DNA from: Streptomyces sp. 840.1
GTDB taxonomy: Bacteria; Actinomycetota; Actinomycetes; Streptomycetales; Streptomycetaceae
Assembly: GCF_003751445.1 (NCBI RefSeq)
Contig: NZ_RJUU01000001.1
Coordinates: forward strand, 5,198,001 to 5,262,000
Length of the DNA: 64,000 nucleotides
Reading direction: 5' to 3'
Made by a program: the position numbers and the translations under genes
Shown here: one piece after another, positions 34,177 through 42,297 of the stretch
Layout: each line of letters starts with the position of its first letter
Numbering within the stretch: the first letter of the stretch is position 1
Notes under the pieces: model-generated
Database searches by the model: none
Seen by the model: only the letters and a program-made list of their open reading frames with translations
What the model was told of the DNA's origin: nothing

Positions 34177-35316
34177 TCAGCTCAGCCGCATCCCCTCCGG
34201 GGGGATCTCCTCGATGGCGGCGGCGCGAGCGCTGGGCAGGCCCCATCGCTCCCGTGCTGTCTCCACCGCGAGCTGGGCTTGCCGCGCTCCGGGCGGTCCC
34301 CAGCCCAGCAGGGCGGCTGCCTGGGCGGGAGTGGCGAGCAGGCGTGCGAAGGGTCGGCCGGTGGCGGGGTCGACGGCCGCCGGCCCGATGGCGGTGACCG
34401 GGGCGGCCAGGCGGAGCCGGGCGTTGGGCCCCACCCCGCCGTAGACCTCGCCGGTCTCGTCCAGCACCCACCCCAGGCGTACCGGTTCGGTCAGAGTGAG
34501 TTGGGCTTCCTCGGCGGCTTCCCGATGGAGGGTGTCCTCGGGGGTGGCGTCAACCTTCTCGACGGTGCCGCCGGGCAGCATGGGCAGCGCGCCTTGAGAC
34601 CCGGGATCGGCAACGAGCACTACCCTGCCGTCGGGGACGAAGCACCACGCCCAGGCTTGCTGCACGGGGAGCTGACCGGGCACGGGGGTCCGGTTCAGAG
34701 GGCTGTCCCACATGGGGCGGTAGCGGACGTGGACGTCATGGTGATCGAGGGCCGGTACGTCGAGGATGTGCCGGCCGTCGGCGAGGTGGGCGGTACCGGC
34801 GCCGCCGAGGCGGGCACGGTAGGCGGCGAGCATGATCTGCCCGTCCACGGGGAGCAGACGGTGCACCGCGTCCCTGGTCTCGAAGAAGGCGAAATCGGAA
34901 AGTTCCTTGGGAGGCAGACGGATCGCCTGTACCTCGTCGGGAGTGAGGGTGCCGCCGTCGAAGATGTAGCGGATCTCTCCGGGACAGGGCATGCCGGGCT
35001 TGATGTCGGGGTGGTGCGGTGAAAGGGAGTGGATGGCGAGAACGTCCGGCAGGGCCAGGTCCTGGAGGCCCAGTTCCTCGGCGATCTCGCGCCGGCAGGC
35101 GTTCAACGGGTGCTCGCCGGGTTCGGCAGCGCCCCCGGGCAGCAGCCACCGGTCGTCCTCGCGGTAGGTGGGATTCACCAGCAGGACCCGGCCGACCTGG
35201 TCGGTGACGATCGCGGCGGCGCTGAGCCACACCGCGTGGCGGGACGCGGCGTACTGCGCGTCCGAGAGGGCAGCCTTCGGCGGGACGTGATCAGAAGGCG
35301 AGACGGAAGAGGCCAC
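34177..35316 (-). CDS. Double-NUDIX-domain protein
   Basis: 379 aa from GTG 35314-35316. Domain 1 has a perfect box, GGAAEPGEHPLNACRREIAEELGL (about 57-80). Domain 2 has GGTVEKVDATPEDTLHREAAEEAQL (about 244-268), where the first Glu is Asp and the final Gly is Gln, so its catalysis may be weakened. The C-terminal 100 residues (VTAIGPAAVDPATGRPFARLLATPAQAAALLGWG) are conserved-looking but unassigned. The gene lies between the exporter and the triple-NUDIX gene. The longer reading to 35832 is antisense-like extension into the exporter and is rejected. Confidence 0.85.
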   Translation of the reverse strand: MASSVSPSDHVPPKAALSDAQYAASRHAVWLSAAAIVTDQVGRVLLVNPTYREDDRWLLPGGAAEPGEHPLNACRREIAEELGLQDLALPDVLAIHSLSPHHPDIKPGMPCPGEIRYIFDGGTLTPDEVQAIRLPPKELSDFAFFETRDAVHRLLPVDGQIMLAAYRARLGGAGTAHLADGRHILDVPALDHHDVHVRYRPMWDSPLNRTPVPGQLPVQQAWAWCFVPDGRVVLVADPGSQGALPMLPGGTVEKVDATPEDTLHREAAEEAQLTLTEPVRLGWVLDETGEVYGGVGPNARLRLAAPVTAIGPAAVDPATGRPFARLLATPAQAAALLGWGPPGARQAQLAVETARERWGLPSARAAAIEEIPPEGMRLS

Positions 35317-35341
35317 GGGCTCTGCCTTTCGGTGGGGCGGG

Positions 35342-37330
35342 TCATGCCTTGTCTGCGACGCTGGGTGAAGCAGGCTTGGGGATGTGCGGGGTCGGGGCGT
35401 ACTGGGCGGCCTGTGTGTCGAACATGGCTGCATATCGGCCACGTGCGGCGATGAGGTCGTCGTGTGTGCCGTGTTCGGCGAGGCGCCCTTGGTTGAGGAC
35501 GTAGATGTGGTCGGCGTGGCGGACGCCGGACATCCGGTGGGTGACCAGGACGACGGCCCGGTGCGGGGCGGCGAGGCGGCGGATGCGGTCGAAGGCAGCG
35601 ATCTCGGCTTCGGGGTCGAGCGCGGAGGTCGGCTCGTCAACGATGAGGACGCTGTCCGCCTGCGATGTTGAGCTGCGCCAGTGGGTGCGGGCCAGGCCGA
35701 CCTTCTGCCATTCGCCGCCGGAGAGTTCGATGGCTCCGCGGAACATGCGCCCGAGCATGCTGTCCAGGCCGTTGGGGAGTTTGGCGGTGACGGATCCGGC
35801 GCCGGCGTAGTCGACCGACGTCTGCAGGTCATGCATGGAGGCGACGTGCCCGGGGCGGCCGATGCGGATGTTCATCGCGGCGGTCACGGGCCACCGTTGG
35901 AAGTCCTGGGTGAGGAGCGAGACGCGGTCGAAGACCTGGGAGCGCTCCAGCCCGGAGACGTCGAACTCACCCCACCTCACGGATCCGGCGTGAGGGAGGA
36001 GCAGACCGGAGAGGATCTTCATCAAGGTGCTCTTGCCGGAGCCGTTTTCACCCACCACGGCGATGACCGACCCCATGGGGAAGGTGAGCGTCACGTCGTC
36101 CAGGGCCGGTGCGTCGCGGTCGGGATACTGGTAGGTGACGTGCTCCAGGGAGACCTGCCTGACTTGGTCGGGGACGGGGCTACCGGTCCGCGGGATAGCG
36201 CGTTGAGCGGCCTCGATCAGGAACTGTCCGTGATCGCGGACGTAGAGGGACTCCTCGTGCAGCTGGTTGATATTCATCACCAGTGCGCCCAGGCTCGCCG
36301 AGCCGGTCCGTACCGCGATCACGGCAGTGCCGGCGACGGCGAGGCTCATGTGTCCGGCCATGATCAGCCAGATCATGGTGCCGTAGGTGGCGGCCATCGC
36401 CAGCCCGGACAGCGCGGAGGCGACCCATTCGGTGACGGCCTTGCTGGAGGCCAGCCGCTCCTGCTCCGATTCCGCGCTCGCGGCCATGCGCCGGTACCGC
36501 TCAAGGAGGAAGGGGCCGACGGCGTGGATTCGCACTTCTTGCGCGGCGGTGCGCTCGGTGAGGAGGTTGCCGATGAGGCGGCTGGCCCGCTGGTGCTCGA
36601 TCCAGCTCATCACGGATACGTAGCGTTCCTGCGCTACTCGCATGGCGCCCCATCCGCGGGGGGCTGCGATAACTAGCAGCATCGGCAGGAGGGTGGGGTT
36701 CAGGACGGTGAGGACGCCCGCTGTGGCGATCAGTGAGATGGTGCTGTTCAGCGCGGAGACGCAGGCGCCGATCATGCGGCGGGCAGAGGCGGGCCCGTAC
36801 TGGGCGATGTCGATCAGGCGGCGGAAGTCCGGATCGTCGATGGCTTCGAGTTCGACCGAGGTTGCGGCGGCCAGGTACTGCGTCGTGGCGATCCGCTCCA
36901 CAACCGGTTCGAGGCGTCCCGCTCGGGATGTCGACCAGCCGGCCAGAGCGGAGTTCACGACGGCGACGCCTGCGGCGGCGAGCAGCCCCGGCAGGAGGGC
37001 GTGCAGCCGGTCGACCGTGTCGCCGGCCCCCAGCAGCGCGTGCATGACCGCGTTGATGGCGAGGAGGCCGACCGCGGCGGCGATGCCCTGGCCGAGTTCG
37101 CTGACCGCCACGGCGACGAGTGCTCGGCGATCCGCACTCCAGGCCATCCGCAGGGTGGCGCTGACGAGTCCGGGCATCTGGCGCAGGGCCGAGCGCATGG
37201 TCAAGTCCAGGCGGGCATGTTCGTGTTGGGACCAGCCCATGTCGTAGCGCAGGGGCCCGCCGAAGAGTTCTCGCTCTGCGTCGGAGACCTGTGGCTCCGC
37301 CACGCGGACCTTGCCGAAGAATCGCTTCAC
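35342..37330 (-). CDS. ABC exporter, fused membrane/ATPase half-transporter
   Basis: 662 aa from GTG 37328-37330, overlapping the NUDIX stop (GTGA). The N-terminal membrane domain (about 50-370) has hydrophobic segments such as LGQGIAAAVGLLAINAVMHAL, LLPGLLAAAGVAVVNSAL and LISLIATAG. The ATPase domain has Walker A VVGENGSGKSTLMK, Q-loop LLTQDFQRWPV, signature IELSGGEWQKVGLA, Walker B SVLIVDEPTSALD and H-loop VTHRM. It probably works as a homodimer exporting the operon's product, or a peptide. It is closely related to the partial ABC protein at the window's left edge. Confidence 0.9.
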   Translation of the reverse strand: MKRFFGKVRVAEPQVSDAERELFGGPLRYDMGWSQHEHARLDLTMRSALRQMPGLVSATLRMAWSADRRALVAVAVSELGQGIAAAVGLLAINAVMHALLGAGDTVDRLHALLPGLLAAAGVAVVNSALAGWSTSRAGRLEPVVERIATTQYLAAATSVELEAIDDPDFRRLIDIAQYGPASARRMIGACVSALNSTISLIATAGVLTVLNPTLLPMLLVIAAPRGWGAMRVAQERYVSVMSWIEHQRASRLIGNLLTERTAAQEVRIHAVGPFLLERYRRMAASAESEQERLASSKAVTEWVASALSGLAMAATYGTMIWLIMAGHMSLAVAGTAVIAVRTGSASLGALVMNINQLHEESLYVRDHGQFLIEAAQRAIPRTGSPVPDQVRQVSLEHVTYQYPDRDAPALDDVTLTFPMGSVIAVVGENGSGKSTLMKILSGLLLPHAGSVRWGEFDVSGLERSQVFDRVSLLTQDFQRWPVTAAMNIRIGRPGHVASMHDLQTSVDYAGAGSVTAKLPNGLDSMLGRMFRGAIELSGGEWQKVGLARTHWRSSTSQADSVLIVDEPTSALDPEAEIAAFDRIRRLAAPHRAVVLVTHRMSGVRHADHIYVLNQGRLAEHGTHDDLIAARGRYAAMFDTQAAQYAPTPHIPKPASPSVADKA

Positions 37331-37797
37331 TCGCTGTCTCCCTGTGTCGGCCAGTTCAGAGCCCGGTAGGACGGGCCGTGGGTGAGCATGCGGAAGACGG
37401 CGGTGGTGTACGGGTGGCAGTCCGGCGGGGGCTTCTCCAATGGCACCCAGAACAAGTCCTCGTGCTTGTCCGGCTCGGCGTTGTGCGGCTCGCCCGCCCA
37501 CGACTGGGCGACGAAGACCGCGGTGATCCGGTCCGGGCCGTCGCCGGGGTCATGGTGGTGAATGAGGCCGCAGAACTCCTGTTGCCCGGCGCCGATGCGG
37601 ACCCCCGTCTCTTCCTCTGCTTCGCGCCGCGCGGCGTGGTCGAGGGTTTCGCCCGCTTGCAGATGGCCACCCACGACGGTGAGCTGACCCGGTGCGAGGG
37701 CCGCGTCCGGTCTGCGACGTACGCACAGGGCGGCGCCGTTCGCGCGGAGCAGGACCTGGGCCACGTCGGCGATCAGCAGGTGAGGCGCGTCGCTCAT
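37327..37797 (-). CDS. NUDIX hydrolase (MutT-like)
   Basis: 156 aa. Box GGHLQAGETLDHAARREAEEETGV at about residues 42-65, a perfect G-x5-E-x7-RE-x2-EE-x-G. The tail EPDKHEDLFWVPLEKPPPDCHPYT...YRALNWP parallels domain 3 of the triple-NUDIX protein. The start overlaps the kinase stop (ATGA) and its stop overlaps the exporter start, so expression of the kinase, NUDIX protein and exporter is coupled. Confidence 0.9.
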   Translation of the reverse strand: MSDAPHLLIADVAQVLLRANGAALCVRRRPDAALAPGQLTVVGGHLQAGETLDHAARREAEEETGVRIGAGQQEFCGLIHHHDPGDGPDRITAVFVAQSWAGEPHNAEPDKHEDLFWVPLEKPPPDCHPYTTAVFRMLTHGPSYRALNWPTQGDSE

Positions 37798-38669
37798 AGA
37801 CGGCCGTCCTGCACCAGGCGTTCGACGGTACGCCGGCCGCGCGCGGTCACGAGCGGGTCGCCGTGCCGGGGGCCGTAGACCAGAGCGCTGGCGGCGTCAG
37901 CTGCTGCGAACGCTGTCAGCGCACATTCCTCTGACTCGGACAGAGGCCGGCCGTATCCCTCGAACAGGGCGGTCCGCAGTTCGGGATGATCTGGCCACAG
38001 CGAGGTGGCGAGTCTGACGAAGTCCGTGACGCGGGGGCCCGGTTCGCTGCGCTCGAAGTCGATCAATACGCAGCGCCGGCCGTTCCAGAGCAGGTTGCGT
38101 TCCCAGAAGTCCCCGTGCCGCCACCCGGCCGGTAGCGGTTCGCACCCGGGCAGCCCGGTCACCAGGTGCCGCAGAACGTTGGCTTCCGTAGTGGACATGT
38201 GTTCGCGGGCCTCGGCGAGGTGCTTGTCCAGGCCGGCCACCGTGTTCTCGATGACTGCGCTGGCTTCCGGTTGGCTGAGGGGGCCGGTCATCGCGTCGTG
38301 GAAGCGGCGCAGGAGCTGGCCGGCTTGCCGGTGGGCCGTACGTCGGCGCGGTGGTGACTCCTCTTCCTTCAGCGGCTGACCGTCCACGGCGGTCAGGATC
38401 AGGGCGAGCAGCTGCGCGGAGCTGTCCCGCAGCTGCGGGGCGTTGCTGTGCCCGAGGTGAGGAACGGCCTCCCGGTAGGCGCGGGTCTCGCGCGTGTAGA
38501 GGATCGGCCCCGGCGCCACCTTCACGAAGTGGGCGCCCGCGGGGCCGGTCACCCTCCACACCTGGGAGTTGGCGCGGTCGTGCGAGGAGTCCCGCACATC
38601 GTCCAAGGGGCCCAGCACGCTCTCCACCCAGGCGTGGAGGGGCGAGGGAAGGCGAGCCGATTCCGTCAC
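37794..38669 (-). CDS. Aminoglycoside phosphotransferase-family kinase
   Basis: 291 aa from GTG 38667-38669. The kinase catalytic loop GWRHGDFWERNLLW (HxDxxxxN, about 183-196) and the metal-binding VLIDFERSEPGPRVTDF (DFE) are intact. The N-lobe has FVKVAPGP (ATP-contact lysine) and the CHK-like TRETRAYREAVPHL. It may phosphorylate a pathway intermediate or confer self-protection by modifying the product. Its start overlaps the stop of the 47-aa peptide gene (GTGA). Confidence 0.85.
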   Translation of the reverse strand: MTESARLPSPLHAWVESVLGPLDDVRDSSHDRANSQVWRVTGPAGAHFVKVAPGPILYTRETRAYREAVPHLGHSNAPQLRDSSAQLLALILTAVDGQPLKEEESPPRRRTAHRQAGQLLRRFHDAMTGPLSQPEASAVIENTVAGLDKHLAEAREHMSTTEANVLRHLVTGLPGCEPLPAGWRHGDFWERNLLWNGRRCVLIDFERSEPGPRVTDFVRLATSLWPDHPELRTALFEGYGRPLSESEECALTAFAAADAASALVYGPRHGDPLVTARGRRTVERLVQDGRL

Positions 38670-38809
38670 GCCAGGGACCTCATATCCGGTCGTGAACCGT
38701 CGGCGAGCAGGGCGCGGCGGCCGGAGGCGAGGTGAAGGCTGGCACCCGAGGAGGCGGCGGTGTTTTCGAACGCAGGATGAACGAGCGCAGGGCGGCGTAC
38801 GGGATGCAT
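38666..38809 (-). CDS. 47-aa peptide at head of NUDIX-rich operon
   Basis: ATG 38807-38809 with GAGGAG 6 bp upstream, one of the best ribosome-binding sites in the region. The stop overlaps the kinase start (GTGA), so it is translated and coupled. The peptide starts MHPVRRPALVHPAFENTAAS and continues SGASLHLASGRRALLADGSR. It has no signal peptide, cysteines or hydrophobic helix. It might be a leader controlling translation of the operon, a ribosomally made precursor for modification by operon enzymes, or a small regulatory protein. I cannot choose between these. Confidence 0.65.
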   Translation of the reverse strand: MHPVRRPALVHPAFENTAASSGASLHLASGRRALLADGSRPDMRSLA

Positions 38810-39133
38810 GGGAGCTCCTCGGGGCGAGATGCGGACAGGTGATCGGGTAACGGTGGGTGTGCTGTCGCCGTAACGGGTGGAGGCGGGCGAAATCTAGAAC
38901 CTGATTTCGAATACCGGGCCCTCTCCTTGTGTGGTCAGGCGGGGCGGGTCGTGATGCTTTGTTCGATCACTCATGTGGGTTGGGGTACCTCCTGCGGGGG
39001 ATTGCCGGAGGCCGCCTGGTCGGTCACGGCGTGGCGAGGTCCGGGCCGCGGGCGCGGGCGGACGGCCGAGGTCGAGCACAGCGGTCACGGGACTTTTCGG
39101 CGGGGCAGCTAGGGGGAACGTGAGCCTTGGCCG
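38810..39133 (-). promoter_or_regulatory. Leader/promoter region of the large operon
   Basis: No protein gene seen. It separates the operon's first start (38809) from the stop of the upstream HTH gene (39134), so the operon promoter should lie here. A comparatively AT-rich patch (about 38885-38915, TAGAACCTGATTTCGAATA on the plus strand) is the best promoter candidate. No clear operator repeat is visible. Confidence 0.4.
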
Positions 39134-39385
39134 TCAGCGCGGCGCCTGTAGACCACCGTCCGCCGATCGACGCGTGGGACGCATGTCGCCGCCCCGCGGG
39201 CGGAACTTGACGCCGGAGAGGCCGAGGCGTTGGTGGACGTAGCCGAACGACCGTCCCGATTCCTCAGTGAGGCGGCGAATAGTGGCGCCGTCGTCGTACC
39301 GCTTCCGCAACTCGGAGTCGATGAGCTCCTGCTGCTCGGGGGTGGCCCTCTTTCGGCGCTTCGGCCAGTCAAATTCGTCAGGCAC
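39134..39385 (-). CDS. Small helix-turn-helix protein, 83 aa
   Basis: GTG 39383-39385 with AAGGGA upstream. Residues 18-60 (EQQELIDSELRKRYDDGATIRRLTEESGRSFGYVHQRLGLSG) form a single HTH. The flanks are basic (PKRRKR; KFRPRGG). This is a common type of short HTH protein in Streptomyces accessory DNA. It sits immediately upstream of the large operon in the same direction and is a candidate regulator of it. Confidence 0.8.
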   Translation of the reverse strand: MPDEFDWPKRRKRATPEQQELIDSELRKRYDDGATIRRLTEESGRSFGYVHQRLGLSGVKFRPRGGDMRPTRRSADGGLQAPR

Positions 39386-39418
39386 GTGTCTATCCCTTGC
39401 GAAGAGTGGTGGCCGTCT

Positions 39419-40237
39419 TCATCGGTTCAGGGCGGTGAGGTTGAGGACGGCGACCGCGGGGAGGTGGTCGCCGAGGGCCTGGGTGATGGGGGTGTCCACC
39501 ACCAGGTGCTCGTGGATCGCCGGGGCCAGAAGGGGGGACACGAGCACGTAGTCCGACCGGCGGTCCCACTTCTCGTTGCCGCCCCAGTGGCCGGCCGTAC
39601 GTGGTGGAGTGAGCCCGAGGTACCGCGGGGGGTCAATGAATCCTGCGTTCATCAGCGCGTGCATAGCGCGGCGGTCCGTGCCCCCGTAGCTGCCGTCGGA
39701 CAGCATCTGCCGGTGTCGGGAGTGCAGGTGGGCCGCAACCTGCTCCCAGTCGGCCGGGTCCGGGTCGCCGAGTCCCGAGGTGTTCAGGTCGCCGATGAGC
39801 AGAGAGTGCTCGTCGGCAGAGGCATACTCCGTCAGCCACCCCGCCTCCTTCAGCCGTGCGGAGGGTGCGAAGGGATGAAGGTGTGTGTGCAGGACCTGCA
39901 TAGCGAACCCGTCGACCTTCAGCAAGGCGCGGGAAGCGGTGTGGTGGAACCGGCCTCCGGAGATGTCCGGCTGGAACCGTGCGCAGCTGACCCGCGGCCA
40001 TCGGTAGAAGAGCACGAGATGGCAGCCGTGGCTTTTCGACGGCGCGAACAACGCCTGCATCCCCAGCGTCTCCGCAGTGGCGTGGAGCCGGGCATGGTCC
40101 TGCCGTTCCCAGTGCTTGGCCTCCTGAATTCCCAGCACGTCGAGGTCGAGGGATGCCAGGAGTTCCATCTGTCCGGCCCAGCGGTCTTCGCCGCCGTCCA
40201 TGATGTTGTAGGAGCCGACGCGGAGAAGGCTGCTCAT
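39419..40237 (-). CDS. Endonuclease/exonuclease/phosphatase (EEP)-family protein
   Basis: 272 aa from ATG 40235-40237. The metal-dependent EEP active site is complete: GSYNIMDGG (Asn), LGIQEAKHW (Glu), QVLHTHLHPF (His), LLIGDLNTSG (Asp/Asn), RRSDYVLVS (Asp) and GDHLPAVAVL (Asp-His). Enzymes of this fold cut phosphodiesters in DNA, RNA, lipids or small molecules. No signal peptide is present, so it acts in the cytoplasm. Its start overlaps the DUF5999 gene stop (ATGA). Confidence 0.85.
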   Translation of the reverse strand: MSSLLRVGSYNIMDGGEDRWAGQMELLASLDLDVLGIQEAKHWERQDHARLHATAETLGMQALFAPSKSHGCHLVLFYRWPRVSCARFQPDISGGRFHHTASRALLKVDGFAMQVLHTHLHPFAPSARLKEAGWLTEYASADEHSLLIGDLNTSGLGDPDPADWEQVAAHLHSRHRQMLSDGSYGGTDRRAMHALMNAGFIDPPRYLGLTPPRTAGHWGGNEKWDRRSDYVLVSPLLAPAIHEHLVVDTPITQALGDHLPAVAVLNLTALNR

Positions 40238-40452
40238 GCCGACCTCTGCATCTCCGCGCCCGCGAGCTGCTGGCGGCACGGTGCGACGATGCTTCCGTCC
40301 GGCAGGAGCTGACCGGTTTCCTCGAACAGCAGAACGCCGTTGCACGGCAGTTCCCACCCTTGTTCGGGGTGGGCGGCGGAGACGCGGACAGCCTGACGGT
40401 CGGGCGCGTCACCCGTGGGACACGGCGGGGTGTGCTTGCACATCGTGCTCAT
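40234..40452 (-). CDS. DUF5999 family protein
   Basis: 72 aa. It matches the small DUF5999 pattern: MCKHTPPCPTGDAPDRQAVRV, then HPEQGWELPCNGVLLFEETGQLLPDG. Conserved Cys residues (two near the N-terminus, one in the middle) suggest metal binding. Widespread in Streptomyces, function unknown. AAGGA precedes ATG 40450-40452. Translationally coupled to the EEP gene. Confidence 0.8.
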   Translation of the reverse strand: MSTMCKHTPPCPTGDAPDRQAVRVSAAHPEQGWELPCNGVLLFEETGQLLPDGSIVAPCRQQLAGAEMQRSA

Positions 40453-40530
40453 CGTCCTTTCGGAGCGAAGTAGGAAAGGTGGAACTCGCCGGCACCGGGC
40501 TGCCGCGAGGAATGAAGGAAGGTCGCTTCG

Positions 40531-41106
40531 TCATGCGGCCCCCGCGAGTACGACGGTCGGAGCGTCCTCGGCAAGGTGGTCAGGCGCGTTACGGCGACGC
40601 GCCCTCTCCAGGGCCGCAGCGATCGATGTCAGCCCGACGGTGGCCCTGCGCTCGTCCAGCGACTCCGGTGCGCGCAGCGGACACAGCGTGACGCCCTCGG
40701 GATTCAGCAGGAGCTGGGTTCCGTGCTCCTGGCGGCGCCCGCTGTTGATGAGGGTGCGGTCGTAAAGGTGTGCCCAGTGCTGGATGCGTGCGTCGTGCGC
40801 TTGGACTGCGCGCTGAAGCAGGGTGGTGGCTGCCCGCTGAAAGTCGGGTTCATCGTCGGCGTGAAGGGCCAGGCTCCATGCGGCGTGCGCCCCTTCCGGG
40901 CCGACGAGGCGGTGGCCGGGCCAGCCGTGCTCGGTCAGGATGCGGCGCAGCACTTTGGTGTCGGCGTGGTCGGCATGCCGGCCCTGGCCGAGTCGGACGG
41001 CGTCGAGGTGGTTGCGCACGCGCCCCGCCCGGCGCATTGCCGCTTTCGTGGCTCGGTCGATGAGTTCGCGGGTGAGGTCCGGCAGCTGCGGTTCGGCTGC
41101 CGTCAC
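40531..41106 (-). CDS. DUF6624-like protein
   Basis: 191 aa from GTG 41104-41106. The core ILTEHGWPGHRLVGPEGAHAAWSLALHADDEPDFQR...RDRTLINSGRRQEHGTQLL region follows the DUF6624 pattern (GWP..LVG..A..AAWL..QHAD). Function unknown. The start overlaps the upstream stop (GTGA). A 78-bp gap separates it from the DUF5999 gene. Confidence 0.7.
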   Translation of the reverse strand: MTAAEPQLPDLTRELIDRATKAAMRRAGRVRNHLDAVRLGQGRHADHADTKVLRRILTEHGWPGHRLVGPEGAHAAWSLALHADDEPDFQRAATTLLQRAVQAHDARIQHWAHLYDRTLINSGRRQEHGTQLLLNPEGVTLCPLRAPESLDERRATVGLTSIAAALERARRRNAPDHLAEDAPTVVLAGAA

Positions 41107-41744
41107 GAGACAGTCCGGCTGTCTTCGGCGGACTGCGGTTCGTGGACCCGACAGTCGATGAGCGCGCCCAGTCCAGGGCGCTGCTCGGCGGTGAGTTCGA
41201 GGCGAGCGGCCTGCTCCTCGTGCTGCCCCGTGCCCGACCCCCGTACGTCCCAGCCCATGTCGGTGAGCCGCCGAAGGAACGGGGCGATCGGATCAACGTC
41301 GAAGGGACGCCGGGCCAGGGCCTCGGCCCGTACGAGCGGCAGATCGAGTCGGGCGGCGAAGTCGGAGGACCACAGGGTGATCAGCCGGATGGTGTCGTCG
41401 GAGCGGCCGGGCAGGGTACGGACACAGCTCAGGAAGAGGCACGGGCCGTCGCCCCATCCGAGGTCGGGGGTGCGCTGCGGGATTATGCAGGCCAGCATCA
41501 GCCCGTCCTCGAACAGGCCGGCCGGTCTCGTCTGCGGGTCGCGGTACAGGGCCGAGATGTCGGCTCGGGATACAGGCAGGCCGCGCATAGTGAGCCAGCG
41601 CTGCCGGTCCTGGACGAGCGCGGCGGCCTCGTCCCGTTCGGCGTCGGTGTGAAGGGACCGCATCTCGTACACCGCCGGCATCTCCGGCGTTCGCTGGAGC
41701 AGGGAAGACGGCTCGGTGGCCGGGGAGTCGAGTGACGGGCTCAT
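41103..41744 (-). CDS. GNAT-like acetyltransferase-fold protein (tentative)
   Basis: 213 aa from ATG 41742-41744, overlapping the upstream HTH gene stop (ATGA). Central part: ERDEAAALVQDRQRWLTMRGLPVSRADISALYRD...GLFEDGLMLACIIPQ, then SCVRTLPGRSDDTIRLITLWSSDFA. This resembles divergent actinomycete N-acetyltransferase domains, but the acetyl-CoA-binding R/Q-x-x-G-x-G/A signature is not evident. The C-terminal tail is acidic. It might be a fold-only relative. Co-expressed with the HTH and DUF6624 genes. Confidence 0.55.
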   Translation of the reverse strand: MSPSLDSPATEPSSLLQRTPEMPAVYEMRSLHTDAERDEAAALVQDRQRWLTMRGLPVSRADISALYRDPQTRPAGLFEDGLMLACIIPQRTPDLGWGDGPCLFLSCVRTLPGRSDDTIRLITLWSSDFAARLDLPLVRAEALARRPFDVDPIAPFLRRLTDMGWDVRGSGTGQHEEQAARLELTAEQRPGLGALIDCRVHEPQSAEDSRTVS

Positions 41745-42289
41745 CGGCCTGCTCCGCGCTCCACCGTGCTGGTCGGCCGCGCGCCGAGCAGACCCCATGC
41801 ATGTGCCAGAACGACGAGCTGGGTGACGTCGCCGGCCCCGGTAGCGTCGAGCAGGTCGACGAGTGCGGACCGAACGTCAGCGGGGGCGATCCTGGCGGCG
41901 AGCGCGATGTCGCGGGCGGCGGTGTGCTCAGCGACAGCCTTCAACATCTGATGCTGCTCCGGGCTGAGTTCCGGCATTGGCCTGTCCGACGTGGGTAACG
42001 CGACCTGCTGCGCCGAGAGCAGGAGGTGCACGAGCACCGGCAGTTTGCAGCGAGGGGGGCAGTGCACGCTCGCGCGGATCTCGTGGACGTACTGGCGGAT
42101 GGTGTTGGCCGACAGGCCGGTCTCCGCCGCGATGTTTCGGGGGTCCAGGCCGTTCACGAGGTGTTGGGCGATGCTCTGGTGGGTCGGTTTCAGGGGTGTG
42201 ATCGGCGGGCTGCCGGCTGTTAGGGGTGAGGGCAGGGCGCCGATGCGTCGGACGGACGGGGTGGACAGGTTGATGTCCTTGTACGTCAT
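41741..42289 (-). CDS. Double-HTH regulator, LuxR-type helices
   Basis: 182 aa from ATG 42287-42289 (GAGAAAG upstream). The first HTH is QSIAQHLVNGLDPRNIAAETGLSANTIRQYVHEIRASV (about 40-77). A second, weaker one is ELSPEQHQMLKAVAEHTAARDIALAARIAPADVRSALVDLL (about 110-150). Each resembles a LuxR/sigma-4-type helix-turn-helix, but no sensor domain is present. The next gene upstream (42298-42813) has the same architecture, so the two may act as a pair. Confidence 0.7.
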   Translation of the reverse strand: MTYKDINLSTPSVRRIGALPSPLTAGSPPITPLKPTHQSIAQHLVNGLDPRNIAAETGLSANTIRQYVHEIRASVHCPPRCKLPVLVHLLLSAQQVALPTSDRPMPELSPEQHQMLKAVAEHTAARDIALAARIAPADVRSALVDLLDATGAGDVTQLVVLAHAWGLLGARPTSTVERGAGR

Positions 42290-42297
42290 GTGCTTTC

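Noticed and set aside
39230..40312. 360-codon plus-strand frame
   Set aside because: Antisense to the EEP-family gene, which has a full set of active-site motifs.
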